A stretch of DNA of 64,000 bases from Gaiella occulta (GCF_003351045.1 NZ_QQZY01000006.1:62001-126000); one strand, 5' to 3'. Positions 52,643-60,808 are shown, numbered from the stretch's first letter. Numbers and translations are program-made. Notes: generated by a model from the sequence alone, not told the origin.

Positions 52643-53190
52643 TCAGGCGACGATGCCGTCCCCGGGCGCGGTGCCGCCGATCGCGGCCGAGAGCTCGCCT
52701 GCGGCCGCGACGGCGTCGGCGACGGCGCTCAGCCCGAGCGCCTCGAGGTTCGCCTCCGCGAGGTCGGTCGCGAGCACGCGTCCGGCGGAGGTGGTGGCGA
52801 GGGGGGTCAGCGCACCGACCCGGCCGGGCGCGTGGATCGCCGCCTCGGGTGACTCGGAGAGGAGCGTGAGCACCTGCGCGCCCTGGCGGACGGACAGGTG
52901 GACGCTCTCGCCCAGCTCGCGCACGAGCCGGCGCAGGATCGGCGGAGCCTCGGCGACCAGACGCGACTCGCCGACGCGTGCCGCGAGCGCGAAGATGCGC
53001 CACCCGAGCCGGTAGGCGAGCGTGTCCGGGGTCACGGGTGACGAAGCCGTGCTCGTCCAGTGTCCGCAGGGTGCGCGAGATCTGGCTCTTGTCGCCGCCG
53101 ACGAGCTCGGCGAGCCGCACGACGCCGAGGCCTCGTGGACGGCGAGCAGCTGCTCTTTGTCGAGCATCTCCACCGGTCCGAGGCAGTTGC
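52643..53190 (-). pseudogene. Frameshifted and shortened IclR-family regulator
   Basis: The effector-binding part (LAYRLGWRIFALAARVGESR, SVHLSVRQGAQVLTLL, TTSAGRVLATDL) and the start (GPVEMLDKEQLLAV) are in one frame, while the winged helix between them (RLAELVGGDKSQISRTLRTL, DEHGFVTRD) is in another. One shift is at the CCCCGG run near 53027, the other near 53140. The effector domain also jumps to its final GELSAAIGG segment, missing about 70 residues. The continuous frame would give a scrambled DNA-binding helix, so this is dead. Sequencing error could explain one indel but not the deletion. Confidence 0.8.
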
Positions 53191-53442
53191 GGATCGGCGC
53201 GCGCGAGAACGTCGCCGGCTGCCGGCGTGCCGCACGGCGATCCACGAGGGCCTGCCGCGGGCGGCGCCACGCCCCTCCCGCCCAGCGCTCCCGCGCAACT
53301 GCTGCCGCGCCGTCGGGCGTCGCCTCGCCGCTCACGGGCCCGAGCCGGGGACGCGTCGCGGGCACGAACGTACAACCATCGTTGCATACTGATGCAGGCC
53401 GCGCGGCCGTGCGAGCGCGGCCGCTTGCGCGCGGCGTCGTGC

Positions 53443-54180
53443 TCAGCGGGCGGCGAGCGGCCCGAGCGCGGCGACGGCCTTCACCCGCTCGTCGACGGCG
53501 AACGCGAGGTATCGGCCGGCGCCGTCGCCGAACTCGGCGAGCTGCACGTCGTCGGCGAGGTCGATCGGCTCGCGGTAGTCGAGCTGGGCCCGGCACGGCC
53601 GGCGCAGGTCGATCGCGCAGCCCGCGAGCCGATCCTCGACCGCCTGCCAGTAGACGGCGTTGTTGACGTGGCCGTGGAGGTCGACGTCGGTCGTCCGCGG
53701 CGGCCACGGCGACCGCGCCGCGCCGGCAGGAGGGTCGGGGAGCCGCAGCTTCGTCGAGGCGCGCCGGCCTGCGGCGGCTTCCGCGTAGACGCCGAAGTCC
53801 TCGATCCGCGCCGGGCGCTGGTCCGGGCCGAGGTGGATCCAGACGCTGTCGACCTCGACGCGTCCGCCGCGGTCGCCCGTCAGCGACCAGCGCCGCCCTG
53901 CCGCGAGCGCGGCGAGGCCGCTGCACCACGTCACCACCTCGACGTCCCGGTCGTCGAGGAGCGGCGCGAGCACGTCGACGCGGATGCGGCGCACGAACCA
54001 GAGGTGCTCGGGCAGGCCCCAGCCGGTCTCCTGCACGTCGTCGATCGCCGCGTCCTGGAGGAAGCGGGCGACGGCGTCGAGCCGCACGCGGCCGCACGCG
54101 TCCAGGTCGGAGAGGCGCACGCGGCGGCGCGCCGCGAATGCGCGCGCCTGCGTGGGCGGCGGGATGCTGGTGTCGAGCAT
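53443..54180 (-). CDS. Acyl-ACP thioesterase-like double hotdog protein
   Basis: A 245-residue protein with two hotdog folds, as in acyl-ACP thioesterases. The first contains RVRLSDLDACGRVRLDAVARF and WFVRRIRVDVL. The second contains DVDLHGHVNNAVYWQAVED, the Asn/His catalytic type motif, followed by LDYREPIDLADDV. It would hydrolyse acyl thioesters, with chain length unknown. CACACT ends seven bases before the ATG. It is isolated between a dead regulator and a lipoprotein gene. Confidence 0.86.
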   Translation of the reverse strand: MLDTSIPPPTQARAFAARRRVRLSDLDACGRVRLDAVARFLQDAAIDDVQETGWGLPEHLWFVRRIRVDVLAPLLDDRDVEVVTWCSGLAALAAGRRWSLTGDRGGRVEVDSVWIHLGPDQRPARIEDFGVYAEAAAGRRASTKLRLPDPPAGAARSPWPPRTTDVDLHGHVNNAVYWQAVEDRLAGCAIDLRRPCRAQLDYREPIDLADDVQLAEFGDGAGRYLAFAVDERVKAVAALGPLAAR

Positions 54181-54234
54181 GCCCGCCAGTGTGCCGGGGA
54201 CGCGCCGGCCCGCGCGGAGCGGTGGATCGGAGGC

Positions 54235-54648
54235 TCAGCCCTGCACGGTGGAGGAGACGGCGAACGCCTCCCCCTCGACGGCGCCGAACACCGTGACCTT
54301 CTCGCCGCTCTTCGCCGTGACGTCGCCCCTGAGGGCGAGCGACGGAGCGCCGCACGGCTCGTCCGCGGCGGCGTCGTAGGTCGAGCAGAGCCGCGCCTTT
54401 CCGTCCGTGCCGACGACCCACCCCGTGACCGCGAGCGGCGGCTCGGCGCTGGTCGCGATCGCCTCGGCGACCGTGAGGCCGCCGCCGGGCGGCACGGCGC
54501 CGGCGGACGGCTGCCCCACCGTCGTCTGCTCGGGCGCGGCTCCGCCGCACCCCACGAGCGCGAGTGAGAGCGCGACGGCCGCAACCGGGATCGCTGCGAT
54601 GGCTCGCATGCCCGAGATACGTCGCCGCCGTGCGTCCTCGTCACTCAT
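54235..54648 (-). CDS. Small secreted lipoprotein
   Basis: A 137-residue lipoprotein of unknown function. After a basic N-terminus (RRRRISG) comes a hydrophobic stretch ending LALVGC with lipid-anchor Cys. The mature part has a small beta-rich domain: LTVAEAIATSAEPPLAVTGW, CSTYDAAADEPCGAPSLAL with a probable disulfide, and GEKVTVFGAVEGEAFAVSS, resembling OB-like lipoprotein domains. ATG 54648 is six bases after TACGAT (54655-54660), so it is preferred over ATG 54609. It is divergent from the GNAT gene. Confidence 0.75.
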   Translation of the reverse strand: MSDEDARRRRISGMRAIAAIPVAAVALSLALVGCGGAAPEQTTVGQPSAGAVPPGGGLTVAEAIATSAEPPLAVTGWVVGTDGKARLCSTYDAAADEPCGAPSLALRGDVTAKSGEKVTVFGAVEGEAFAVSSTVQG

Positions 54649-54748
54649 GGTTGCATCGTACGCCCCACCCCCGACCGGCTCGCACTCCGCCGGCCCGGCC
54701 GCGCCGCAGGAGGTCAAGTGCCGGCCCTGCGCAGCCGATGGTGTGGGG

Positions 54749-55381
54749 GTGAGCGGCCAGCTGATCGGTACCGGCCCGCGGGAAGAGGTGGTTACTCCGC
54801 GTCTGCGCCTCGAGCGCTGGCACGACGCGCACTTCGAGCGCTTCGCGCGCTTCATGCGCGACCCCGACGTGATCCGCTACATCCGCGCCGAGCCGCTCGA
54901 CGGCGCGAAGGCGATCGTGCAGCACGAGCAGTCGCTCGCCGAGTGGGAGGAGAACGGCTTCGGCAAGCGCGCCGTGATCGAATCGGGCACGGACGAGTGG
55001 CTCGGCTTCGTCGAGCTGTCGCGCGTCGGCCCCGGCAAGGGCTGCCGCGACGAGGACGTCGAGATCGGCTACTTCGTCGCTCCGTCCCGCTGGGGGCAGG
55101 GAATCGCGACGGAGGCGGCGTCCGCCGCCCGCGACGAGGCGTTCGACGACGCCGGGCTCGACGAGCTCATCGGCCGCTGCCGCGTCGAGAACACGGCGTC
55201 GGCGCGGGTACTCGCAAAGCTCGGCTTCCGGCTTCTGCGCCCGCACCTGCTACCGGGAGGCATCGTCGTCGACATCCACCGCCTGCGGCGAGAGCGCTGG
55301 CCGGGCCCGGCCGATCGTCGCCCCCGCGGCGTCCGAGACGGCAGGCAGCACGGCGGATCGGACTACCGCGAGACCGGCTGA
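54749..55381 (+). CDS. GNAT-family N-acetyltransferase (RimJ/RimL-like)
   Basis: A 210-residue acetyltransferase with the RimJ/RimL layout: VTPRLRLERWHDAHFERFAR, IGYFVAPSRWGQGIATEAASA (acetyl-CoA loop motif A), and VENTASARVLAKLGFRL (motif B). The last 35 residues (after VDIHRLRRERW) are polar and probably disordered. GTG 54749 is chosen. A GTG near 54787 with GGGAAGAG upstream would remove 13 residues and is also plausible. The substrate is unknown. Confidence 0.85.
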   Translation: MSGQLIGTGPREEVVTPRLRLERWHDAHFERFARFMRDPDVIRYIRAEPLDGAKAIVQHEQSLAEWEENGFGKRAVIESGTDEWLGFVELSRVGPGKGCRDEDVEIGYFVAPSRWGQGIATEAASAARDEAFDDAGLDELIGRCRVENTASARVLAKLGFRLLRPHLLPGGIVVDIHRLRRERWPGPADRRPRGVRDGRQHGGSDYRETG

Positions 55382-55465
55382 GCCGCGGGGCGCCACGCGA
55401 AACCTGCGCGCGGACGCGATACGGTTTCCCTGCGAGTGCTCTGCGACTGACAGGGAGGCCGGATC

Positions 55466-55768
55466 ATGGGAACCGACCAGAAATTCGTCTGGATCACGAC
55501 CCGCAAGCTGAAGCCGGGGTCACGCGAGGCGTTCCGCCAGGCGTGGCGGCCGGCGACGTTTCCCGACGGCATGATCGCCGCCTACGAGCTCGACGGCGTC
55601 GGCACCGACGAGGTCGTCGGCATCTCGGTGTGGGACTCGCCGGAGTCGCGCGAGCGCTACCGGCTGTCGGAGGTCGAGGCGGAGCGCCAGCGGCTGATGT
55701 CGCCCTACGTGCTCGAGGCGACCTCCGGCTTCTACATCGGGCGTGAGCTGACCATCCCCGGACGCTGA
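55466..55768 (+). CDS. Antibiotic-biosynthesis-monooxygenase-like small protein
   Basis: A 100-residue protein with the dimeric alpha-beta barrel pattern (FVWITTRKLKPGSREAFRQA, GVGTDEVVGISVWDSPESRE, RLSEVEAERQRLM). Members are small monooxygenases or ligand-binding proteins, and the function cannot be read from sequence. The ribosome site GGGAGG is seven bases before the ATG. Confidence 0.72.
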   Translation: MGTDQKFVWITTRKLKPGSREAFRQAWRPATFPDGMIAAYELDGVGTDEVVGISVWDSPESRERYRLSEVEAERQRLMSPYVLEATSGFYIGRELTIPGR

Positions 55769-55789
55769 ACGCGGGGCCGGAGGCGTCTC

Positions 55790-55999
55790 TCAGCCGATCA
55801 GGTCGGCGTAGACCCACCCGGCGATGCGGATGTCCCCCGTCGCCTCGATCGCGGCCGGCACCGCGCGCGTCACGAAGCAGTCCTGCCGGCAGACCGGCGG
55901 CCTGATCGCCGTTCCGGCCTGGGGAAGCTTGTCGAGCTCGATCACCTCGTTGGGCAGCGCCGTCCCGTCGGCCGTATGCAGCACCAGATAGAAGCGCAT
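55790..55999 (-). CDS. Small hypothetical protein
   Basis: A 69-residue protein with no recognised family: MRFYLVLHTADGTALPNEVI, a Cys-x3-Cys pair in PPVCRQDCFV, and a final GDIRIAGWVYADLIG. It is soluble with no signal peptide. ATG 55999 is six bases after TATGCT (56006-56011), fitting the leaderless pattern, and is preferred over ATG 56020. Confidence 0.55.
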   Translation of the reverse strand: MRFYLVLHTADGTALPNEVIELDKLPQAGTAIRPPVCRQDCFVTRAVPAAIEATGDIRIAGWVYADLIG

Positions 56000-56003
56000 G
56001 CGG

Positions 56004-56150
56004 TCAGCATACGACCGCATAGTCGGGGAAGCGCCGGATCTCCACTCGGCGGTTCCCTCCGACGACCGTCTCGACGTGCTGCGACTTCCCCTTGACCTCG
56101 TTGCGGGCGTCCGAAAGCATCAAGCGGCGCGTCGCCTTCGCTGGTCCCAT
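56004..56150 (-). CDS. Possible 48-residue basic protein
   Basis: An ATG-started frame of 48 residues (MGPAKATRRLMLSDARNEVK, then HVETVVGGNRRVEIRRFPDY and a short end) has GC-rich third positions and lies five bases before the 55790-55999 gene on the same strand. It has no recognisable domain and no obvious ribosome site, and part of it overlaps the proposed -10 of its neighbour, so it may be spurious or a remnant. Confidence 0.3.
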   Translation of the reverse strand: MGPAKATRRLMLSDARNEVKGKSQHVETVVGGNRRVEIRRFPDYAVVC

Positions 56151-56235
56151 GCCGGCGACCCGGTGCCGGTAGCTCGGGCCGCCGCCGGTTGTCGCTGCCG
56201 AGGCGGCGCGGGCGCCGGGCCGAGGAGGCCGCCGC

Positions 56236-56628
56236 CTACGTGCAGGCGGCAGTCGTGATCGGCGCGCCGGGGCCGTTCTTGAAGACGCTGGCGCCGCCCT
56301 GCGTCGACCTGATGCAGTAGGTGCCCACGGAGCCGGACACGACGGCGATGCCGGGCGACAGCCCCTGGTCGTAGGCGCGCAGAGCCGCCGGGGTCAGCGA
56401 CGTCTCGTCGTAGGTGGCGTAGTCGTGGTGATAGGCCTCGACGGCCGCGAGCGCGGCGCGGAGGCTCGCCTCGGCCGCCCTCACGCGAGCCCTGCTCTCG
56501 AACCCGAGCAGCGAGGGAACGGCGACGGCGAGCAGGATGCCGATGATCGCGAGCGCGACGAGGAGCTCGACGAGCGTGAACCCGGACTCGTCGCGATCCG
56601 CCCGACGGCCCGATCGTGCTGCACACAT
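56236..56628 (-). CDS. Type IV pilin-like prepilin
   Basis: A 130-residue prepilin: a short basic leader (CAARSGRRADRDESG) with the processing site G/FTLVE and Glu5, then the hydrophobic assembly helix FTLVELLVALAIIGILLAVA. The globular part has helix RVRAAEASLRAALAAVEAYH and two Cys near the end (GTYCIRST, TTAACT) that may form a disulfide loop. An AAGGGG ribosome site precedes the ATG. No pilus assembly or peptidase gene is nearby, so it relies on machinery encoded elsewhere. Confidence 0.88.
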   Translation of the reverse strand: MCAARSGRRADRDESGFTLVELLVALAIIGILLAVAVPSLLGFESRARVRAAEASLRAALAAVEAYHHDYATYDETSLTPAALRAYDQGLSPGIAVVSGSVGTYCIRSTQGGASVFKNGPGAPITTAACT

Positions 56629-56795
56629 GAAGTCGCCCCTTCGCTGGAAACGGTGCCGTGAACCCGCACCCCTGTCATCTCCGCAAAAGGGGTGAGGGCG
56701 CCACCCTCGATCGAGTGATTCGCGGCGCCGCGCCTGCCGGCGGCGACTCCGCTCGTGGCGTGCGCCCCGGTCGAGACGGTCTCCGCGGGCAGGAC

Positions 56796-56823
56796 GCGGG
56801 GCGAAGTCGAGACCTCGCCCCGC
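56796..56823 (-). terminator. Hairpin after the glyoxalase-like gene
   Basis: GCGGGGCGA (56796-56804) and TCGCCCCGC (56815-56823) form a perfect nine-pair stem with a ten-base loop, 13 bases beyond the stop of the glyoxalase-like gene on the minus strand. It would end the arsR operon transcript before the pilin gene. Confidence 0.6.
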
Positions 56824-56836
56824 CCCCCGCCGGCTC

Positions 56837-57184
56837 CTACATGCCCTTGACGAGCCCGATCGCGTGCCCCTCGGGGTCCGCGAAGAGCGCGATCGTCACC
56901 TCGGGCAGCTCGGTGACGGGCATGATCGTCGTGCCGCCGAGCTCCTGCGCCCGGTCGAGGATCGCCTGCGGGTCATCGGTGGAGACGTAGAAGGTGACGT
57001 GGCCGGGCCCGCCGTCGGGCGTCTGCCCGATGCCGCCGGCGATGCCGTCTCCTTCCTTCTCGACGATGGCGTAACCCATCTCCGGGATCTCCTGCGTCTT
57101 CCAGCCGAACAGGTCACCGTAGAAGCTCTTCAGCTTCTGGAGGTCCCGGCCCACGACCTCGAAGTGCACGACCGCGTTGGCCAT
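56837..57184 (-). CDS. Glyoxalase/VOC-family protein
   Basis: A 115-residue vicinal-oxygen-chelate protein: VVHFEVVGRDLQKLKSFYGD, LFGWKTQEIPEMGYAIVEKE, HVTFYVSTDDPQAILDRAQ and LFADPEGHAIGLVKG. The His and Glu positions of a VOC metal site are partly kept. Likely roles are lyase, dioxygenase or resistance function, unspecified. It has a GGGAG-type ribosome site and is the last gene of the ArsR-SRPBCC-VOC operon, a common set in actinobacteria. Confidence 0.88.
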   Translation of the reverse strand: MANAVVHFEVVGRDLQKLKSFYGDLFGWKTQEIPEMGYAIVEKEGDGIAGGIGQTPDGGPGHVTFYVSTDDPQAILDRAQELGGTTIMPVTELPEVTIALFADPEGHAIGLVKGM

Positions 57185-57205
57185 CTCCTGCTCCCTTCCG
57201 TTGCG

Positions 57206-57679
57206 TTAGCTGACTCCGTCGAGCCAGGGGTCGCGCCCGGGGTCGCCGCCGCTTGCCGCGGCGACGAGGCGCCCCAGGTAGTGATCCCAGCCGTGGGCGT
57301 GCGAGGTGGCGGCCTCGGCGCTCGGCAGGTCTCCGTGGGTGAGGCGCAGGCGGGTGCCGGCGCCGTCCGGCACGAGCTCGATCTCGACCGTCGAGGAGCC
57401 CGGCGGCACCGACGCGGGAGCGCCGTCCCCGCCCGGCTCCCAGCCCCAGCTGTAGACGAGGCGCCGGGGCGGGTCGACCTCGACGAACGTGCCGCTCGCC
57501 GTGTGCCCGGGCAGCACCTCGACCTCGTACGCCCCGCCGGGCCGCGGGTCGAACGCAGCGCGGATACCCATCCAGCGCTCGGCCTTGCGCGGGTCGACGA
57601 GGAACTCCCACACGGTCTCGGGGCGCGCGGCGATCGTGATCTCGCGCACGACCGCGGTCGCCTCAGGGGCGCTTTCCAT
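57206..57679 (-). CDS. SRPBCC/AHSA1-domain protein
   Basis: A 157-residue START-like hydrophobic-ligand-binding protein of the AHSA1/YndB type: REITIAARPETVWEFLVDPR, GGAYEVEVLPGHTASGTFVE, RRLVYSWGWEP and TRLRLTHGDLP, then HAHGWDHYLGRL. Such proteins are typically encoded with an ArsR-like repressor, as here, where it overlaps the arsR-like gene by 17 bases. The ligand is unknown. Confidence 0.9.
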   Translation of the reverse strand: MESAPEATAVVREITIAARPETVWEFLVDPRKAERWMGIRAAFDPRPGGAYEVEVLPGHTASGTFVEVDPPRRLVYSWGWEPGGDGAPASVPPGSSTVEIELVPDGAGTRLRLTHGDLPSAEAATSHAHGWDHYLGRLVAAASGGDPGRDPWLDGVS

Positions 57680-57983
57680 GCTCCTTGTTCTCCTCTCGCT
57701 CGGCTTCCCGTTTCAGCGCCTCGAGGCGGTCTTCCCAGAACTCGTCGAGGAACGCCCGCACGCCGGCGAGCCCCTCGGGTCGCGCCCGGTACAGGCGCCT
57801 CGTCCCGTTGCGCCGCTCGCTCACGAGCCCGGCCTCCTTGAGGACGGTCAGATGCTGGGAGATGGCGGGCCGCGTCACGTCGAAGTGCGACGCGATCTCG
57901 CCCGCCGAGCGCTCGGCGTCCCACACGAGGCGCAGGATCGCGCGACGGCGGGGCTCGGCAATCGCTTTCAGCGCGGCCTCCAC
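57663..57983 (-). CDS. ArsR-family transcriptional repressor
   Basis: A 106-residue winged-helix regulator: LKAIAEPRRRAILRLVWDAE, SAGEIASHFDVTRPAISQHLTVLKEAGLV and RRLYRARPEGL. The ELCVCDL-type metal cysteines are absent, so it senses something other than arsenic-type metals. GTG 57983. Its promoter region holds the palindrome GTAAGAACATGCTTAC between a TTGACG -35 and a TTACAT -10, so autorepression of the three-gene operon is expected. Confidence 0.92.
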   Translation of the reverse strand: MEAALKAIAEPRRRAILRLVWDAERSAGEIASHFDVTRPAISQHLTVLKEAGLVSERRNGTRRLYRARPEGLAGVRAFLDEFWEDRLEALKREAEREENKEHGKRP

Positions 57984-57990
57984 GCACTCT

Positions 57991-58019
57991 ATGTAAGCAT
58001 GTTCTTACGTTAGCGTCAA
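57991..58019 (-). promoter_or_regulatory. Promoter and operator of the arsR operon
   Basis: On the minus strand TTGACG (58014-58019), a 17-base spacer and TTACAT (57991-57996) form a good promoter. The spacer and -10 contain the inverted repeat GTAAG-N6-CTTAC (57993-58008), placed where a bound repressor would block RNA polymerase. Confidence 0.65.
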
Positions 58020-58082
58020 CTGACGCCGGCCCTGACGGCCCACGTGGCGAGGAGGCGTTTCGCTGTACCTGTCCTCTCGCTG

Positions 58083-59180
58083 TCAGCCCAGGTTGGGGCG
58101 AGCAGGGTCGATGTCCCAGCGGCCCCCGTCGCGGCAGCTCGTGAAGTTCCAGTAGCCTGCGGGCGCGTGGCCGCGCACGTAGCGGACGGCGAGCCGGCCG
58201 AGGTAGGCGGCGCGCGTCGTGCTCATGCCGAGCTTGCGGCCGGCGAAGGGGACGAGCTGCACGGCGAAGCAGTTCGCCCGCGCCTCGCCGTCGATGCCGT
58301 AGGCGTGCATCGCCTCGTGCAGCACGGTCGCGAGCGCCGCTGCTCGCTTCCCGGTCGCGACGCCCGAATCGAGCAGCTCCTGCACCGGGCCGCACGTCGC
58401 GGGCGCGAGGTGCAGCCAGCGCGGCAGGGCGGGCTTCCAGAAGCCGAGCACGGTCGAGCTGCCGGGGGACGGCTGGTCTCCCTCGGCCGCGAGCACGGAT
58501 TCCCAGTCGGGCTGGGTCCAGCAGGCGATCGCGAGCGTCCGCGGGGTGACGAGGCTCTTCATCGTGCCGTAGAGGAGCCGGGTCAGCGTCGTCTGCTTGA
58601 CCGAGACGGTGCCGTTGAAGGCGTCCTCGCTCGGCAGCGTCGCGGCGGAGAGGACGGTCTTCGTCGAGACGGCGCTCGTCGTGTCGACCTCGGGCGGCGG
58701 CGCGACGGGCGGTGGCTCGACGGGCGGCGCCTGCGGCACGAGCGTGAACGAGAACGGCCCGGAGACGCGCTGCTGCCCGGCGTAGTCGCCGGTATCGAGG
58801 CGGCGGAAGTCGAGCCACCAGTAGTACGTGCGACCGGGCTGCATGAGGATCGTGCTCTCGCGGCACACCCACTTGCCCGGCTCGCCGAATGGGATCAACT
58901 CGTATGGCGCGCACGAGCCGACGAGGCGGCCGAGCGGCAGCCCGTAGCCGTCCATCTGCAGGCTGTCCGAGACCCACACGTACGGGTCGCGGTCGAGCCC
59001 GTCGAGGTAGACGACGAAGTCGAGCGTCGCGGGCGTGGCGACGGTCCCGATCACGTTGACGGTGACGGGGAGAGACTGGCCGTCGGGCTGCACGCCGTAG
59101 CCCGCGGCAGCCCGCCCCGGCAGGACAGAGAACACGGCGACGACGAGCGAGGAGGCGAAGATCTGGAGAAGTGCTCTCAT
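58083..59180 (-). CDS. Secreted protein with a C-terminal HEXXH metalloprotease-like domain
   Basis: A 365-residue exported protein. The signal peptide (LLQIFASSLVVAVFSVLPGRAAA) is followed by an Ig/fibronectin-like region up to about residue 145 (VTVNVIGTVATPATLDFVVY, YYWWLDFRRLDTG), a proline linker (PPVEPPPVAPPPE), and a domain with TVLHEAMHAYGIDGEARAN. This HExxH motif followed by Glu in a helix resembles minimal zincins. Conserved Cys pairs suggest disulfides. The substrate is unknown and activity is an inference. GAGGGAC ribosome site. Confidence 0.72.
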   Translation of the reverse strand: MRALLQIFASSLVVAVFSVLPGRAAAGYGVQPDGQSLPVTVNVIGTVATPATLDFVVYLDGLDRDPYVWVSDSLQMDGYGLPLGRLVGSCAPYELIPFGEPGKWVCRESTILMQPGRTYYWWLDFRRLDTGDYAGQQRVSGPFSFTLVPQAPPVEPPPVAPPPEVDTTSAVSTKTVLSAATLPSEDAFNGTVSVKQTTLTRLLYGTMKSLVTPRTLAIACWTQPDWESVLAAEGDQPSPGSSTVLGFWKPALPRWLHLAPATCGPVQELLDSGVATGKRAAALATVLHEAMHAYGIDGEARANCFAVQLVPFAGRKLGMSTTRAAYLGRLAVRYVRGHAPAGYWNFTSCRDGGRWDIDPARPNLG

Positions 59181-59211
59181 GTCCCTCAGTCACCGCTGCG
59201 CGCGGGTGGGC

Positions 59212-60456
59212 TTACGGCCCGCCCGGGGCCGCCGCGGTCGTGCGCGAGGTCGAAGGCGCCGAGGACGGGTTCGACGCCGGCAACGGCTCGCCGGAGGACA
59301 GACGGGACGTGTGCGTGGCCTCGCGGTGGCGACCGTGTAATGGAAGGGCGCCGAAGACGAGGGGATCGTCGAGTGGACGCGCCTCCGGCGAGGGCTCCGC
59401 GCAGGGCGCGCCCGTCACGCCCCGCCGACGGGGCGGCAGCCCGAGAGATGCGCTCCACGTCTCCCTCTGCATCGCCGCGTCGAAGGCGACGGCGGACGGC
59501 GCGAAGTCGGTGCGGCGCACGAAGGCGAGGGCATCCTGCGCACCCCACTCGCGGTCCATGCCGGAGTCCTCCCACTCGATCGAGAGCGGCCCGGAGTAGC
59601 CGATCCGGTTCAACGCGCGGAAGAGCGCCTCGACGTCGACGTCGCCGTGGCCGGGCGAGACGAAGTCCCAGCCGCGCTGCGGCTCGCCGAAGTCGAGGTG
59701 CCCGCCGAGGATCGAGCTGCGCCCGTCGAGGGAGCGGCGCGAGTCCTTCACGTGCACGTGGTAGATCCGGTCGGCGAACTCGATCGCGAACGCGGCCGTG
59801 TCGAGGAACTGGTGCGCGAAGTGGCTCGGGTCGAGGTTGATCCCGAACCCGGGCCGGCGGCCGATCGCCTCGAGCGCCTTGCGCGTCGTCACGAAGTCGT
59901 AGGCGATCTCCGTCGGGTGCACCTCGAGGCCGAAGCGCACGCCCTCCTCGTCGAACACGTCGATGATCGGCCCCCAGCGCTCCGCGAACTCCTCGTAGCC
60001 GCGCGCGATCGCCTCGAAGTCGTTCGGCGGGAACGAGTAGAGCATGTGCCAGACGGGCGAGCCGGTGAAGCCGTTGACGACGGTGACTCCGAGGGCGGCC
60101 GCGGCGCGCGCCGTGTCCTTCATCCGCTCCGCAGCCCGGGCGCGGACACCCTCCGGGTCGCCGTCGCCCCACACCTCGGGCGGCAGGATCGCCTGGTGGC
60201 GCGCGTCGATCGGGTCGGCGACGGCCTGGCCGACGAGATGAGCGCCGATCGCCCAGCAGCCGAGCCCGTGCCGCTCGAGCAACGCGCCGCGCGCCTTGAC
60301 GTAGCCGGGATCGGCGAGCGGCCTGTCGACCTCGAAGTGGTCGCCCCAGCAGGCGAGCTCGACGCCGTCGAAGCCCCAGGCGGAGAGCTTCGCGGCGAGG
60401 TCGGCGATCGGCAGGTCGGCCCACTGGCCGGTGAAGAGGGTTACGGGTCGTGCCAT
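59212..60456 (-). CDS. Sugar phosphate isomerase/epimerase (TIM barrel) with an abnormal tail
   Basis: A xylose-isomerase-like TIM-barrel protein of the IolE/IolH type: [70 protein letters not shown] and [17 protein letters not shown] supply the metal-binding Glu, Asp and His residues. The normal end comes at about residue 337 (AFDAAMQR). The frame then runs about 77 Ser/Pro/Arg-rich residues without family character, so an ancestral stop was probably lost by a small indel. The ribosome site AGGGGAG supports ATG 60456. Confidence 0.85.
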   Translation of the reverse strand: MARPVTLFTGQWADLPIADLAAKLSAWGFDGVELACWGDHFEVDRPLADPGYVKARGALLERHGLGCWAIGAHLVGQAVADPIDARHQAILPPEVWGDGDPEGVRARAAERMKDTARAAAALGVTVVNGFTGSPVWHMLYSFPPNDFEAIARGYEEFAERWGPIIDVFDEEGVRFGLEVHPTEIAYDFVTTRKALEAIGRRPGFGINLDPSHFAHQFLDTAAFAIEFADRIYHVHVKDSRRSLDGRSSILGGHLDFGEPQRGWDFVSPGHGDVDVEALFRALNRIGYSGPLSIEWEDSGMDREWGAQDALAFVRRTDFAPSAVAFDAAMQRETWSASLGLPPRRRGVTGAPCAEPSPEARPLDDPLVFGALPLHGRHREATHTSRLSSGEPLPASNPSSAPSTSRTTAAAPGGP

Positions 60457-60694
60457 CTCGGCTCCCCTGGGCGTGGCATCGGATGCAGGTGCGCTACCGC
60501 TCGGCATGCTCGCACAGTTGCGGCGCCGCGACGTGCGCCAGGGTCCGAGCGGGGCCGGCGGCGCCGGCGGCTGCCGTCCCGTCGCGGCCGCGCAGCCGCG
60601 CGAGCGGGAAGTCGACGGTGGAGGCGTCGAGGACACGACGCACACGGCGCAGTCCTGCAGGTCACGGCGCTCCGTTCCCGGCTCGACAGTCCGA

Positions 60695-60710
60695 ATGCAC
60701 GATCATGCAT
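60695..60710 (+). promoter_or_regulatory. hip operator O1
   Basis: ATGCACGATCATGCAT, a 16-base palindrome with one mismatched pair, is the most distal of three copies before hipB. The start-to-start distance to the next copy is 49 bases. Confidence 0.75.
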
Positions 60711-60743
60711 ATCAGCTCTGCGTCGAACGGTCGGCGACTGAAG

Positions 60744-60759
60744 ATGCGCGATCGTACAT
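60744..60759 (+). promoter_or_regulatory. hip operator O2
   Basis: ATGCGCGATCGTACAT fits the consensus ATGYRYGATCRYRCAT and lies just upstream of the -35. It is 49 bases from both O1 and O3. Confidence 0.75.
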
Positions 60760-60765
60760 TCGCGC

Positions 60766-60794
60766 TTGCATACTACGACCACGACGCCGATAAT
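60766..60794 (+). promoter_or_regulatory. hipBA promoter
   Basis: TTGCAT (60766-60771), a 17-base spacer and GATAAT (60789-60794) form a good promoter. The -10 runs into operator O3, and the first ATG at a leaderless distance is 60803. Confidence 0.7.
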
Positions 60795-60808
60795 GCATGA
60801 TCATGCAT
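60793..60808 (+). promoter_or_regulatory. hip operator O3 over the start codon
   Basis: ATGCATGATCATGCAT is a perfect 16-base palindrome. It overlaps the end of the -10, the transcription start and the hipB start codon, so occupation would block initiation. Confidence 0.8.

Noticed and set aside
54407-54748. Plus-strand frame extending the GNAT protein upstream
   Set aside because: It is antisense to the lipoprotein gene, which has its own lipobox and promoter. The acetyltransferase domain begins after 54749.
56629-56830. Possible c-di-GMP riboswitch upstream of the pilin gene
   Set aside because: Short CACCCCT/AGGGGTG arms are present, but the conserved GEMM core sequences and tetraloop-receptor elements are not.
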